From NCBI GenBank assembly GCA_947561585.1, contig CANNZV010000254.1:1-64000 (forward strand): a DNA stretch of 64,000 bases, in the 5' to 3' direction. This DNA is from Caprella mutica (taxonomy: Eukaryota; Arthropoda; Malacostraca; Amphipoda; Caprellidae). The notes under the pieces are model-generated. The model saw nothing but the letters and a program-made list of their open reading frames with translations, did no database searches and was not told where the DNA came from. Numbering within the stretch: position 1 is the stretch's first letter; every line of letters begins with the position of its first letter. Position numbers and translations under genes: made by a program. Positions 1 through 11,000 of this stretch are shown one piece after another.

Positions 1-1340
1 ATTCATCCACTTTCATACAGTCTATATTTTCAATGCATAACTGTTTACAGTTGCATGTTTACTATCATTTTAATATAGTATCAACAGGTAAAATCAATTA
101 ACAATTGAAAAAACATCAATTACTCAGTTTACTCGAATTACTTTGCTCTAACAGAGGAAATCGCGGAAATCGAGTAATTCGATAAAACTATATATTTTTG
201 CATACATTTTGTTGTTTAAAGTTATTAAAATAGTCTCATAACTGTTTACTATCATTTTAATAAGTATCAACAGTTAAAATCAATTAACAATTGAAAAACA
301 TCAATTACTCAGTTTACTCGAATTACTTTGCTCTATCAGAGGAAATCGCGGAAATCGAGTAATTCGATAAAAGTCATAAAACTATATATTTTGCATACAT
401 TTTGTTGTTTAAAGTTATTAAAATAGTCTCATAACTGTTTACTACCATTTTAATAAAGTATCAACTGTTAAAATCAATTAACAATTGAAAAAACATCAAT
501 TACTCAGTTTCTCGAATTACTTTGCTCTATCAGAGGAAACGCGCGAAATCGAGTAATTCGATAAAACTATATATATTTTGCATACATTTTGTTGTTTAAA
601 GTTATTAAATAGTCTCATAACTGTTTACTATCATTTTAATAAAGTATCAACAGTTAAAATCAATTAACAATTGAAAAAACATCAATTACTCAGTTTACTC
701 GAATTACTTTGCTCTATCAGAGGAAATCGAGTAATTCGATAAAACTATATATTTTTGCATACATTTTGTTGTTTAAAGTTATTAAAATAGTCTCATAACT
801 GTTTACTATCATTTTAATAAAGTATCAACAGTTAAAATCAATTAACAATTGAAAAAAACATCAATTACTCAGTTTACTCGAATTACTTTGCTCTATCAGA
901 GGAAATCGCGGAATCGAGTAATTCGATAAAAGTCATAAAACTATATATATTTTGCATACATTTTGTTGTTTAAAGTTATTAAAATAGTCTCATAACTGTT
1001 TACTACCATTTTAATAAAGTATCAACTGTTAAAATCAATTAACAATTGAAAAAACATCAATTACTCAGTTTACTCGAATTACTTTGCTCTATCAGAGGAA
1101 ATCGCGGAAATAAAGTAATTCGATAAAACTATATATATTTTGCATACATTTTGTTGGTTAAAATTATTAAAATAGTCTCATAACTGTTTACTATCATTTT
1201 AATAAAGTATCAACAGTTAAAATCAATTAACAATTGAAAAAATATCAATTACTCAGTTTACTCGAATTACTTTGCTCTAACAGAGGAAATCGCGGAAATC
1301 GAGTAATTCGATAAAAACATATTTTGCATACATTTGTTTT
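1..1340. repeat. Satellite-like tandem array, about 190 bp unit
   Basis: About seven head-to-tail copies of a unit of roughly 185-197 bp. The landmark GCATACATTTTGTTG recurs near 200, 393, 578, 756, 953 and 1140. Copies differ by small indels and a few substitutions. Each unit carries a near-palindromic stretch, where CTCGAATTAC is followed by GAGTAATTCG. Related sequence (ACTCGGTTTACTCGAATTACTC) resumes at 6775-6870, beyond the inverted-repeat element, so that element probably inserted into this satellite. The array runs off the left edge of the window. No coding potential is seen. Confidence 0.9.
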
Positions 1341-2223
1341 TATCGTTATTAATACAGTATCCTATCATTATTACTTATCGCCATTCTTGTTCATTCTGGA
1401 GTGTTCCAGAGGTGCCAACTTATGAGATGTCCACCTGCATCGGCCGTTAACTTAAGCATTCAGTTCGCCATTTGCATTCGGCGCGTTAACATGTGTGTGT
1501 TTTTTCCTGCTCTCCTAGGCTTAAAAAGTCTAGTTGTGCGTGCACAGTGTTTGTGATCGATTTGAATTCGATTTTCATTCAAGCCTAGATGTTCTCGTAT
1601 ACAGATAAGTGTTTTTATTATAGCTTTACTATTAGTTCTATAGGATATACAATTTTAGCCACTTTTGCTCGTTATTATGATTTTTAAAAAATTACCTATC
1701 TTGCGTGGTACTTGAAAACAGGCCTTGCTGATAGTTTTTAAGTGAGCCAGTTAACTACTAACTAGTTATAGGTTGTATGCCTATAGTCTCTTTCCAATAA
1801 TTTCACAGACAGGGGAATTTCGATAACCCCCTGCTGGACCGAAGACAAACCCTAGAAATTCGTGAATAGGGTAAATCTAGTTAGTTAGTTCGAAGCCGGT
1901 ATTTCGAGACCGTGCTTACACTGCAAATATACGCTATATCGTGTATAACTAACTCACTTAATATTTTCGTCCCAAATTTACGGTGACTACTAACCAGTTA
2001 ACTATTAACTAGCTATAGGCTTAGCTATGCCTATAGAGTCTCTTTCCAAATTTCACATTCTGAAATTCTTCTCTACTAAGAGAAAAATTATAGACAGGGA
2101 ATTTCGATAACCCCCTGCTAGGATTGATGACTAAAACTCTAAGAATCGTGACTAGACTAGTTAGAATAGATAAAGCCGGAAATTCGTGACCGTGCTTAAA
2201 CTGGATATCTCAAAAATATGATA

Positions 2224-2402
2224 GGGTCACATAGGTAAATTGCGGCTCCCAAATTACATTGAAATGTTGCATTGATATCAAAAGAAGCGCGGTGAATGAT
2301 ATAATTTATTAATATTATTTTTTAACGTGTGTTTTGAAACCATGATGTTTCTTTTGTTAAGGGCCGCAGTTAGTTAGCGTGCGCAATTTACCTGCTTGAC
2401 CC
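2224..2402. mobile_element. MITE, family GGGTCACATAGGTAAATTGC, copy 1
   Basis: The left end GGGTCACATAGGTAAATTGC is answered at the right by GCAATTTACCTGCTTGACCC, and both ends are flanked by TA (2222-2223, 2403-2404). The inverted ends with a TA duplication fit a Tc1/mariner-derived MITE. Similar copies lie at 2838-3039 and 28386-29044. Confidence 0.75.
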
Positions 2403-2837
2403 TATATCTAGTAACTATTTAACTCTCTTTAAAATTTTCGTCACAAATTGGTGACTACCAGTTTACTACTAACTAGCTATAGGCTTAGCTATGCCAATAG
2501 AGTCTCTTTCCAAATTTCACTCAGTGAAATTCTTCTCTACTAAGAGAAAAATTATAGACAGGGGAATTTCGATAACCCCCTGCTAGGTTTGATGACTAAA
2601 ACCCTAAGAATTCGTGACTAGGGTACTAGTTAGCTAGTTCAAGCCGGAAATTCGTAACCGTGCTTTACTGGATTGAACAAATATACACTATATATCGTAT
2701 AATACTATAACTTTCTTGAACTTCTTTATTATATTATATGGTAACTTTACATATGTGCAATAATACTCAAAATAAATTTTTTAACGGGTACAAAGTGGCG
2801 TAAATTGTAAATAATACTTGTTTGTAATCATTGCCTA

Positions 2838-3039
2838 GGGTCCCACAGGTAATTGCGGTTCAATTGCAGTCTTTGCAAGAACTTTTCTAAAACTTTTTGA
2901 TTCGAATTTTTATTGAAATTTGTTCAGATATCTGAAGTAGCGGAATGCATTCTATATTTTATTATTGTTTGAAGCTATGATATTTCTGTGGTTAGAGGAC
3001 ACAGTTAATTAGTGTACCGCAATTTACCTGCTTTACCCT
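2838..3039. mobile_element. MITE, family GGGTCACATAGGTAAATTGC, copy 2
   Basis: A diverged copy with left end GGGTCCCACAGGTAATTGCGG and right end CCGCAATTTACCTGCTTTACCC, flanked by TA on both sides. It shares the inner stretch AAGCTATGATATTTCTGTGGTTAG with the other copies. Confidence 0.65.
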
Positions 3040-4796
3040 ATCTAGCTTATAATTGGTAGCTACTTAAAGATTGATATTGCTACTAGTGCTATGTATTCCA
3101 TTCAAGAAGCACCATTATGGATACAATTAATAATAATAATCCAGGTAACTACTAACTAGTTATAGGTTATATGCCTATAGTCTCTTAACAATAATTTCAC
3201 ATCGTGAAATTTTCTCTGATTCAGAGATATAATATAGACAGGGGAATTTTGAAGAGAAACCCTAAAAATTTTGTGACTAAGGTAAATCTAGTTAGTTAGT
3301 TTGAAGCCGGTATTTTGAGACCGTGCTTTCACTGGAAATATCAAATATACGTTACGCTATATTGCGTATAATTTTTTAACTCTTTATAAAAATTTCGTCT
3401 CAAATTCATGGTGACTACTAACTAGCTACAGGCTATATGCCTATTGAGTCTCCTTCCATATAAACTCGCATTATGAAAATTTTCTGTTTCAGAACAATTT
3501 GAGAGGGGATTCCGATATTCACTACTATGATTGAAGACAATCTATGAATTTTTAGCTAGGGCAACTAGTTAGCTATTTTAGCCGGGAATTTGTGACCCGA
3601 GCTTGTACTGGCTTCATCTAAGGAACACTAGACATATCGTGTAACTTGAACTTTAGTCTCAAGTACCAATATTTAATTTCTTAACAAATACAGACTGTTA
3701 ATACCACTACAGATATGTTTTGCAATTGCATATCCAAGTCTGGTTCTTCAATAAAAATTTTGCTGGAAGCCAGTTACCTTACTAGTTATATGCTAATGCC
3801 TACAGTCTCTTCCCAAATGAATTTGCAATGTTCAGTTTTTCTCTGATTCAGAGAATTAACAGGGGAATTTCGATAACCTCCTGCTAGGATTCAAGACTGT
3901 TCATAGTTTTTCTAGTAGGCCAGTTTACTATGTGTCGTAATATACCTACTTTACCCTAATTACCTATATTCCTCGATAAATTCTTCTGCGACGCGGGAAT
4001 TGACGAAGAGTTGAAGACTTGAATACGTTGTTGCACTAGGGCAACAACTAGTTCAACCAGAAATTTGGTACACATAGTTACATAAAACCTGTATTTCCAA
4101 ATTATTTCTTATTTTGGAAATTCAAAAATTAATGTCTATAGGTATGAAGATTGGTCATAGAGAATAATGATAATTTTCGGTTCAGTTTTCTCATTCATAT
4201 AAGACGTGAAGGACTTCATTTATTTATAAATTTATCTAAAGCCATCGAATCTGCATATCCATTATTAACGTTATTTATTAGAACATTGAAGAACTGTAGT
4301 TGGTTCAATGGAATAAATTTGTCTCGTGGCCTCTATTGATTTTGAAGATGATTACTTTTCTGTCCATATAGAGAATAATACCGTAGATATTAGAAATTGG
4401 AAAACATTTCTAACTTAAGTTTAGAGCTAAAGGCTCTACTTGTGAATCATGCAACTTACATAAGTCATGAATTCTATATTGGCAAAATTAAGAACTGAAA
4501 GTTACTTATCTATGTACTATTTAATTTACTTAATTGATAGATGAATTCGCATATGAATGGACTGTTGCAGAGAGAGAGCACTGTTGTTATTAGTAATGAA
4601 AGAAATTTTATTTTATTTATTCCTAATCATTAGAAAGAAATGATTTTTAATTGATGCAACAAATTTGAGCAAAATTCTATTAATTGTGACGTTTTTATTT
4701 TTTATCAAACTGTTGACTCTCTGCCATCCAGCAGTTTAATGGTGAGTTTTATTCTTTATAATTTTAGAACGTCTTAAAATTAATGCTCTCAAAATT

Positions 4797-5046
4797 GTCA
4801 ATGGTAACTTACAAATGAATAGAAATTGATGATGATTATCCAGCTTAAAGTATTTAGACATCCTTTCATTACTATAGTTTCGTAAGCGTTGAAGGTATTT
4901 TTGGTTTCAAGCTTTCGATTAAAAAGATTTCTATTCATCATCAGGAGAAGTGTGGAAAACGTGGCCTTCAACTCTGAGTTTATATAACCTCTGATAATAT
5001 GGATTTCCAGTTGAATATGAATCTTTTCAATCAGTTTAGTAAGCAT
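4797..5046. mobile_element. Penelope-like element fragment with inverted 5-prime end
   Basis: The stretch from about 4952 to 5035 (TTCAACTCTGAGTTTATATAAC onward) resembles, on the + strand, the region around the start of the intact Penelope-like gene at 38360-38430. Immediately upstream, on the - strand, is the element's conserved hairpin motif CTGATGA...GAAA (4944-4913) with CCTTCAACGC beyond it. The two halves therefore face opposite ways, a head-to-head junction of the kind Penelope elements often produce. There is no intact gene. Confidence 0.6.
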
Positions 5047-5049
5047 AAA

Positions 5050-6020
5050 CCATGATTCTCAAAGTATTGTAATTAGCTACCACTGATGCATCAACTTGAA
5101 GAATGTACATTTCTTATAAATATATTAAATTTTATTTAAAATGGATGGGATTATATATGCTAAGACTCTACCTCCCACATTAATGTTCTAGAACTGAAGG
5201 CCATTTTAATCCGGTTGGCAGGGCCTTTTCAAATGACATTTAGTTTGTCCACATCAAAATATTTACTGTCAAGACTACAAATATTCAGCCATGCTCTCGT
5301 ATTAATTAAAGATTTTGACAACGTCTGTTAGAAGACTTATTTTTCTGTGAAAAAATATACTTTTATCAAAACGTTCATGCTGATAAAGTAAGTTGGTATT
5401 TTGATGGGATTACCGAATAGTAGCTGATATCTAACGTTTAAGTATCATGAGGCTTTATAAAATTTAGGAAGACCAAGTGCAACAGTGTTCATTACCCCTT
5501 TTGCGGTACAAAATCAGTATCATGTGTTTTTAGTGCAGAATTTCCGCCAAACCTCTATAAACAACATAGCTAGATCACAAGTGGTATATTTCTTGAGTAG
5601 ACAGAAAATTGATCCCATGCAATTTAATGATGTAAATTATTAATATAAAGTTTTCTTATAATACTGGATTATCTATAGTGAAATCTCTTGCAGTAAAGAG
5701 TGTTAGTTATTGAATTAGTGCAGGTATCCTGGATACCAATTAAAATAAAAATTAAATAAGACTAACGACTCCCATGTACAAATGATCTTGGAAGTTTCTT
5801 CTGTTTTGAATTTTGAAAAATTATTTCCCTCTGGAAGGTATTGCTTTTAGAATTTCAACATATTAATTAATGAGATACGGTACAAGCTCGATGATCTATA
5901 CATCAAGTTCCAACTTTCAAAGTTATGGATGTATAAAGATTTTGTATCATGAGAGACTATTTCAATTACTTTATACACCACGTGTGGGAAATAATGAATT
6001 CCTGATTAAATGAGGTATTT
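5050..6020. other. Interior of the 5 kb element, no gene seen
   Basis: AT-rich sequence without a convincing reading frame. A short hairpin reading GGTATCC/GGATACC lies near 5723-5740; similar hairpins occur near 20930 and 59805. Confidence 0.5.
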
Positions 6021-6022
6021 TA

Positions 6023-6319
6023 ATGCCAATTCAAATTCTGTCTATATTTAACCTTCAAAGAGTACATGGATTAGATTTCGTGGAGAGTCTAATCAACTCT
6101 GTAAGTTTCCGAAAATCATACAAACAGTACCTATCTATTTCAAAAATAGGTAGACGGATTGAAGCAATTATGGAAGAGGCAGGAATCGACATTGCTAAGT
6201 TTAATCTCTGCACTTGTGCAGCAGCTGCCTGTTCTTTCTTGAACCATAATATTACCATTGACGATAATCAAGGTCGCAGGGTGGGTCAACGTTACAATTT
6301 TCTAATGCTCTTATCTTAA
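6023..6319 (+). pseudogene. Decayed tyrosine-recombinase-like fragment
   Basis: A 98-codon frame. Its middle reads GRRIEAIMEEAGIDIAKF, then NLCTCAAAACSF, then ITIDD. This matches the pattern known from tyrosine recombinases of DIRS/Ngaro/Crypton-type elements, where EAGID...F is followed by the HxxR box and an AA.S/C segment. Here the histidine and arginine of the HxxR box are gone (CTCA in their place), and no tyrosine nucleophile follows before the stop. It sits just inside the right inverted repeat of the 5 kb element, so it is read as the remains of that element's recombinase. The match is by eye; a chance resemblance remains possible. Confidence 0.35.
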
Positions 6320-6423
6320 ATTCATACTTGAAAATTGGTTGGTCTCATCTTTTGCTGCGTTCTTTAAAATCTCATAAGTTGGCACCTCTGGAACACTCCA
6401 GAATGAACAAGAATGGCGATAAG

Positions 6424-6730
6424 TAATTGAACAGTTACCCAAGGCTTACCTGTAAGGTGAAGGGTGACTTCAATTACTTCGGAAGCCATTCTTGTTCATT
6501 TTTCTGGAGTGTTCTTTCCCGCCCGGAGCGCTCCCGCCTGAACACTCCAGAAATACACAACAAAAGATTCGATCTTTGAATACTGAATGCTTAAGTTAAC
6601 GGCCGATGCAGGTGGACATCTCATAAGTTGGCACCTCTGGAACACTCCAGAAAAATGAACAAGAATGGCTTCCGAAGTAATTGAAGTCACCCTTCACCTT
6701 ACAGGTAAGCCTTGGGTAACTGTTCAATTA
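6424..6730. mobile_element. Palindromic element with 91 bp arms
   Basis: 6424-6514 and 6640-6730 are inverted copies that appear perfect over 91 bp. The 125 bp centre contains an inverted copy of 1395-1462, just inside the left end of the 5 kb element (TTAAGTTAACGGCCGATGC and neighbours). The two elements are therefore related, or one was rearranged by the other. It could form a large hairpin. No gene. Confidence 0.75.
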
Positions 6731-7025
6731 TCACATCTTAACGTGTCAACAGTTAGAAGACATTAACAATTAACGAATTACTCGGTTTACTCGAATTACT
6801 CGTTTCCGTAATTCAGCCAATTTTAATTACTCGGTTTACTCGAATTACTCGTTTCCGCAATTCAGTGTGCGCCGTAAAATAGTATGTCTCACCAGACACC
6901 AAGTAAAATAGTATGTCTCATAACCTCTCCATTTGTCTCTCTAGCTCTCTCCAAAATTCAACAAATTCTCTCCAAAATGACCAGTCTGAAAAGAAGGTCT
7001 CCTCAGACCCCAAGTAATAAAGCAT

Positions 7026-7661
7026 TGTTCTCGGGCGGGTTGGCCGCGACTTAAGGTGCTACTTGTCTAATAATGATGATGATAAAAAGAACACAGTAGG
7101 GAATTGAGGCTCCAATGATGTCTTATTTCTATATTAATTGAAAATGCAATACAGGTGATATGAGTCATATGACAGTACAATGCAAGGTGAAGGGCAGAAC
7201 AGTATGAAATGGTGATAGTTAACTGATGATGAACAAAGTATAGGCTATGGAATATGGAGGCGTGAGAGAGTTAGAGGGATACTGTAAAGATACAATGAAC
7301 AAAAGTAAATAGAAAGAAAACAAAACAAAACAAAGAATATTACAGCAAATAAATATAAAGCAACAGTAAATAAATGAAAGTAAAGTTAAATGAAAATAAA
7401 GAATAATTATAAAGCAAACAAATAATATAGCAGAAAAAGAACAAACTCACAAGTAATGATTGGGAAGGGTTTGTGAGCAACTAGGCAAGTGACAGCGTGA
7501 GAAGGACTTTATATTAACATGCCTTAATATTGAGAAATACCTTTGATGAACAATAATCCTGAAAAACAATAAGATATCAAACATGATGACAAATGAGTTT
7601 AATAGCTAGTTTTCAGAATTAAATGGGTGAAAGTATATATTTGTACCGACACCCTGGTACA
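7026..7661 (-). repeat. 3-prime LTR of the gypsy-type element
   Basis: 636 bp; on the + strand it runs from TGTTCTCGGG to CCCTGGTACA, so on the element strand it starts TGTACCAGGG and ends CCCGAGAACA. It matches 15341-15983 throughout apart from lacking a 7 bp duplication near 7256. Confidence 0.95.
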
Positions 7662-7676
7662 TGCCTCCCCACCAAA
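7662..7676 (-). other. Polypurine tract of the gypsy-type element
   Basis: On the - strand GGTGGGGAGGCA lies directly upstream of the 3-prime LTR (which begins TGTACC). A purine-rich tract in this position primes plus-strand DNA synthesis in LTR retrotransposons. Confidence 0.85.
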
Positions 7677-8012
7677 CTGAGCTATTACACGAGATGTGGC
7701 ATCATGTTACCAAAACAATCTGAACTATCACACACCCTAATGAAAATCTAAGCACACAATAGGGAATTACATTTATACATTTATAATCCTAAAAAATAAC
7801 ACAGAATAAGTTAAACATCCTAGCTAATTAATTCTTAACGGAAAAACATATTTTTTATTTCAGATAAATTCAAAATTAAAATATTGTTCAATATCATTGC
7901 TCTCTCTCTCCTCCTTCAAAAAAACTATGCAAAACACGTATATTTATTTGAACAAATTAAACAATTTAAAAAAATTATGAGAGAAAATACACAAAAATAC
8001 CGCTACATCATT
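7677..8012 (-). other. Non-coding 3-prime region of the gypsy-type element
   Basis: About 335 bp between the pol stop codon and the polypurine tract. No envelope-like or other reading frame is seen here. Confidence 0.6.
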
Positions 8013-11000
8013 TTAGGAAGATTTGTAACCTTTTCCCTTATTTTTACTCCTAACAGCTCGTTCTATCGTTCGGCTTTGAACATTAGGCAAGTCTACTACT
8101 GGGCCATTAGAACGCAATTGTCTACCTAAGGAACTTGGCATTAACGAATAATATTCAGAATTACTCATAAGTATTTCATTCAGTCTCTCAGATCTCTCGT
8201 AATCTAAACAGTGGAACTCTTCAAAGCCCTCAAAAGAATCAGAGCAATCATGTATATCACGTTTACATATATTATTGATATTGTTACTTTGACCACTTTC
8301 TGGAGTGTTGAGACAGAGACGTTCCTGGCTCTCATCAACCATACCAGCAGAATCTATGGAAGGAAGCTCAAAATCGCTGAGACTAATTGAATCATCATTA
8401 TCAGTCCAGTCAATCAAGTTACTGCTGATTGTAGTACATGTAAATCTGTGAACTTCCGTTTCTCCTTCTGAAACAAGATCAGATCCCCCACCTGGTGCCC
8501 CTGGAGAACCATTATCCAGTTCCAAAGTTGCCTCCCGATGTGCTTCAAACTCACAGCCACGACAAAAAACAGAACCACCAAGAAAGACATCAATATCTGG
8601 ATAGGTGTGACATACCTGTGCAACTCTAGAGCTCGACTGCTGTACAGTTGAAAAACCTGAAAAATCAGAATTGGAGTCAGAAAACCAATCTAAGGACTCC
8701 AATGAGCTGCAGCTATCACTATATTCTGAAGAACTATCATCATTAGACTGGACAGACGCATTAACTACAACATCACTTGCAATGTCATAATGATTAACAT
8801 CAGCACTATCATTTTCACAAGTAGTATCATTGTTATATCTACCAAAGTAAGGGTGAGAACTAATATATGCTGGAGGAGGTCGATATGGTCTAAGCTTAGA
8901 GTGATGAACTCTTGTTACCTCACCAGATACCAAATGTTCCACCTGATATGTGACTCCATTGCCATTCACAAGCGTCACCTTATGTGGTCCACTGAAGTTT
9001 GCCTGCAGTTTATTTGTAGTTAAGAATCCCTTGTGTTGAGTCTTAACCAGCACCTCCTCACCAAGCTTATAAGGTGAAAACCGGGGATGACCTTCCCTCC
9101 ACATTTCTCTAAGAGTCTCAGGAGCTGTCTTACAATCAACATTATGAATTTTCTGCAATAGAAAGTTAGCAGGGGACATACCAATTTCAGAATGAATGGT
9201 ATTGTTATAAGATATGATAGCTTTGGGCAAATGAAGAACCCATGAGTGACCAGTCTCAGAGAGGCTTCTCAACAAGTTGCTTATCGTCCTGTTGACTCGT
9301 TCCACCGCACCGTTAGAGGTTGGTTGGTATGGTGTAGTCTGCTTGTGTTTAATAGAGAATGACTCAACAAATTTTGTGAACTCGTCCGATGAAAACTCTG
9401 GACCATTGTCTGTGAGAATATTAGAGGGAACTCTGGGTAAAAAAGGAAAAACGTTGTAGGTTAAAGCATTTACAATAGTGATACTTCTCTTATCCTTAAT
9501 TGGGACTGCAGCTGTCCACTTCGAATAGTGGTCCACTACCATCAAACATCCGATATAGCCCTGGGATGTTCTTGGAAAAGAAATCAAATCAGCAGCCAGA
9601 ATCTCAAATGGATATGCAGACCCAATCTTAAAAGTTGGAGGACAAACCACAGTGCCATACTCTTTCATTGTCTGACACTTTGCACATGTAATACAGACAT
9701 CGTTACAAATCTTATAAACAGAAGCATGCCAGAAAATACTCCTAACCAAATCCAATAGCTTGTCTCTACCAACGTGAGCAAATTCATTATGCAGAATTAA
9801 AGCAATGCCAACCATGAACTCGAATGGAACAACAACTACAGGTTGAGGGTCAGAGAAAAACAAAATACCATTATTCAAAGTTAAATTTGACTTGAACCGT
9901 TTGAACTGCTTAATACTCACAGGCCAATTACCACCTGCTGTACCATCAGCTAAAACTCCTCTGAGTAATCTTAATTTGGGACATTTTTGTTGGATTCTCC
10001 TGATAACACCATGATCATCAGTCAATGCCAAAGCTCGTATAGTAGGAGAAGATCCTTCTATTTCAAACCGCAACTCGTTATCACAAATATCCATTTTCAG
10101 TAAATGAGTTTCACTAATCAACTGTTGTACCATAAATATATTAGACGTCAATGAACACAACTGTTGGACTCTCATCTTGGTGACCAGTTTATCATCCTGA
10201 TAAAAGGAATTCGTTTTAAGATTCAGCTTGATATCAAAACACTCCAGGAAATCAAGACCAATTAACATACAGTAAGGAAATATGGAATCATCCACCACAG
10301 AAAATTTTAATTTCTGAGGCATATCAAACGCTCCAATACTAAAACTGAGATTTATAGTCTTGTTTATCATTCTCCGAAGGCCAGAGAAACCAATAATTTC
10401 ACATACCTTTTCATTTACAATATTCAAAGACACCGAGTCACCAAGCATACCAAGAGCAGATTCAGAAATCAAGCTAATTTCAGCACCAGTATCCACTACT
10501 GCACAAAGTTTGACATCTGCTCCAAAAGTAACTTCAATCTGAGGAAGAGGACAATTAAAGTGGTGACATTGGCAAACATTAGCAATAGGACAGGAAAAAT
10601 CACAAACTAACTCATCATCAGCATCGGATTCACTATCCATTTTCTGATAGAGAGGAGGCAATGATTGAACAGTGTTAATTGTGCAAGAGGCTTCATCTAC
10701 TGGCTTATATGATCCAATCTCAATAAGAGGATTAAAATGCACACCACTTATACATTGTAAATGTATCACTCTGTCATAGTTCTCAAATTGATATATTATA
10801 GGGTTAGTGGGCCAAAAATAAACATTAATCTTAATTGCAAACAACCGACTCGCAGCCATAAGTAAATCAAAAGAGGGGAGGCTGCCCTCCTGTCTCATCA
10901 GACGCAAATCCTTTCTAGAGTTACGGTCCAGTTTCAATTTGTAAAGGTCAGGCTTTGACAAAATCTCATCAACCAGCATCTCTCTTAGTTTCACTTCAGT

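Larger units (their letters stand above)
1740..3960. repeat. Diverged internal repeats of the 5 kb element
   Basis: A block of the form ACTAACTAG...TATAGGC..ATGCCTATAG.GTCTCTT, followed by GACAGGGGAATTTCGATAAC and CTAGTTAG..., recurs near 1750, 1990, 2455, 3148, 3413 and 3775. Spacing is uneven and copies have diverged considerably. No reading frame spans the copies. The function is unknown; they look like decayed tandem or dispersed repeats rather than genes. Confidence 0.7.
1370..6427. mobile_element. 5 kb element bounded by 59 bp perfect inverted repeats
   Basis: Positions 1370-1428 and 6369-6427 are perfect inverted copies of each other (59 bp, containing TTCTGGAGTGTTCCAGAGG). The interior holds diverged internal repeats (1740-3960), two small MITEs, a Penelope-related fragment and a decayed tyrosine-recombinase-like reading frame at its right end. 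The class is not certain. Inverted ends plus a tyrosine-recombinase relic would suit a DIRS-like element, but no reverse transcriptase is visible. A large non-autonomous DNA transposon is the alternative. No target duplication was identified with confidence. Confidence 0.6.

Noticed and set aside
4798..5046. 82-codon frame as a gene
   Set aside because: It overlaps the Penelope-derived fragment and hairpin motif; no domain is recognisable.
8013..9000. Envelope gene in the 3-prime part of the gypsy-type element
   Set aside because: The region after integrase is the acidic tail of the Pol frame; no signal peptide, transmembrane segment or separate frame was found, so the element is called a retrotransposon and not an errantivirus.
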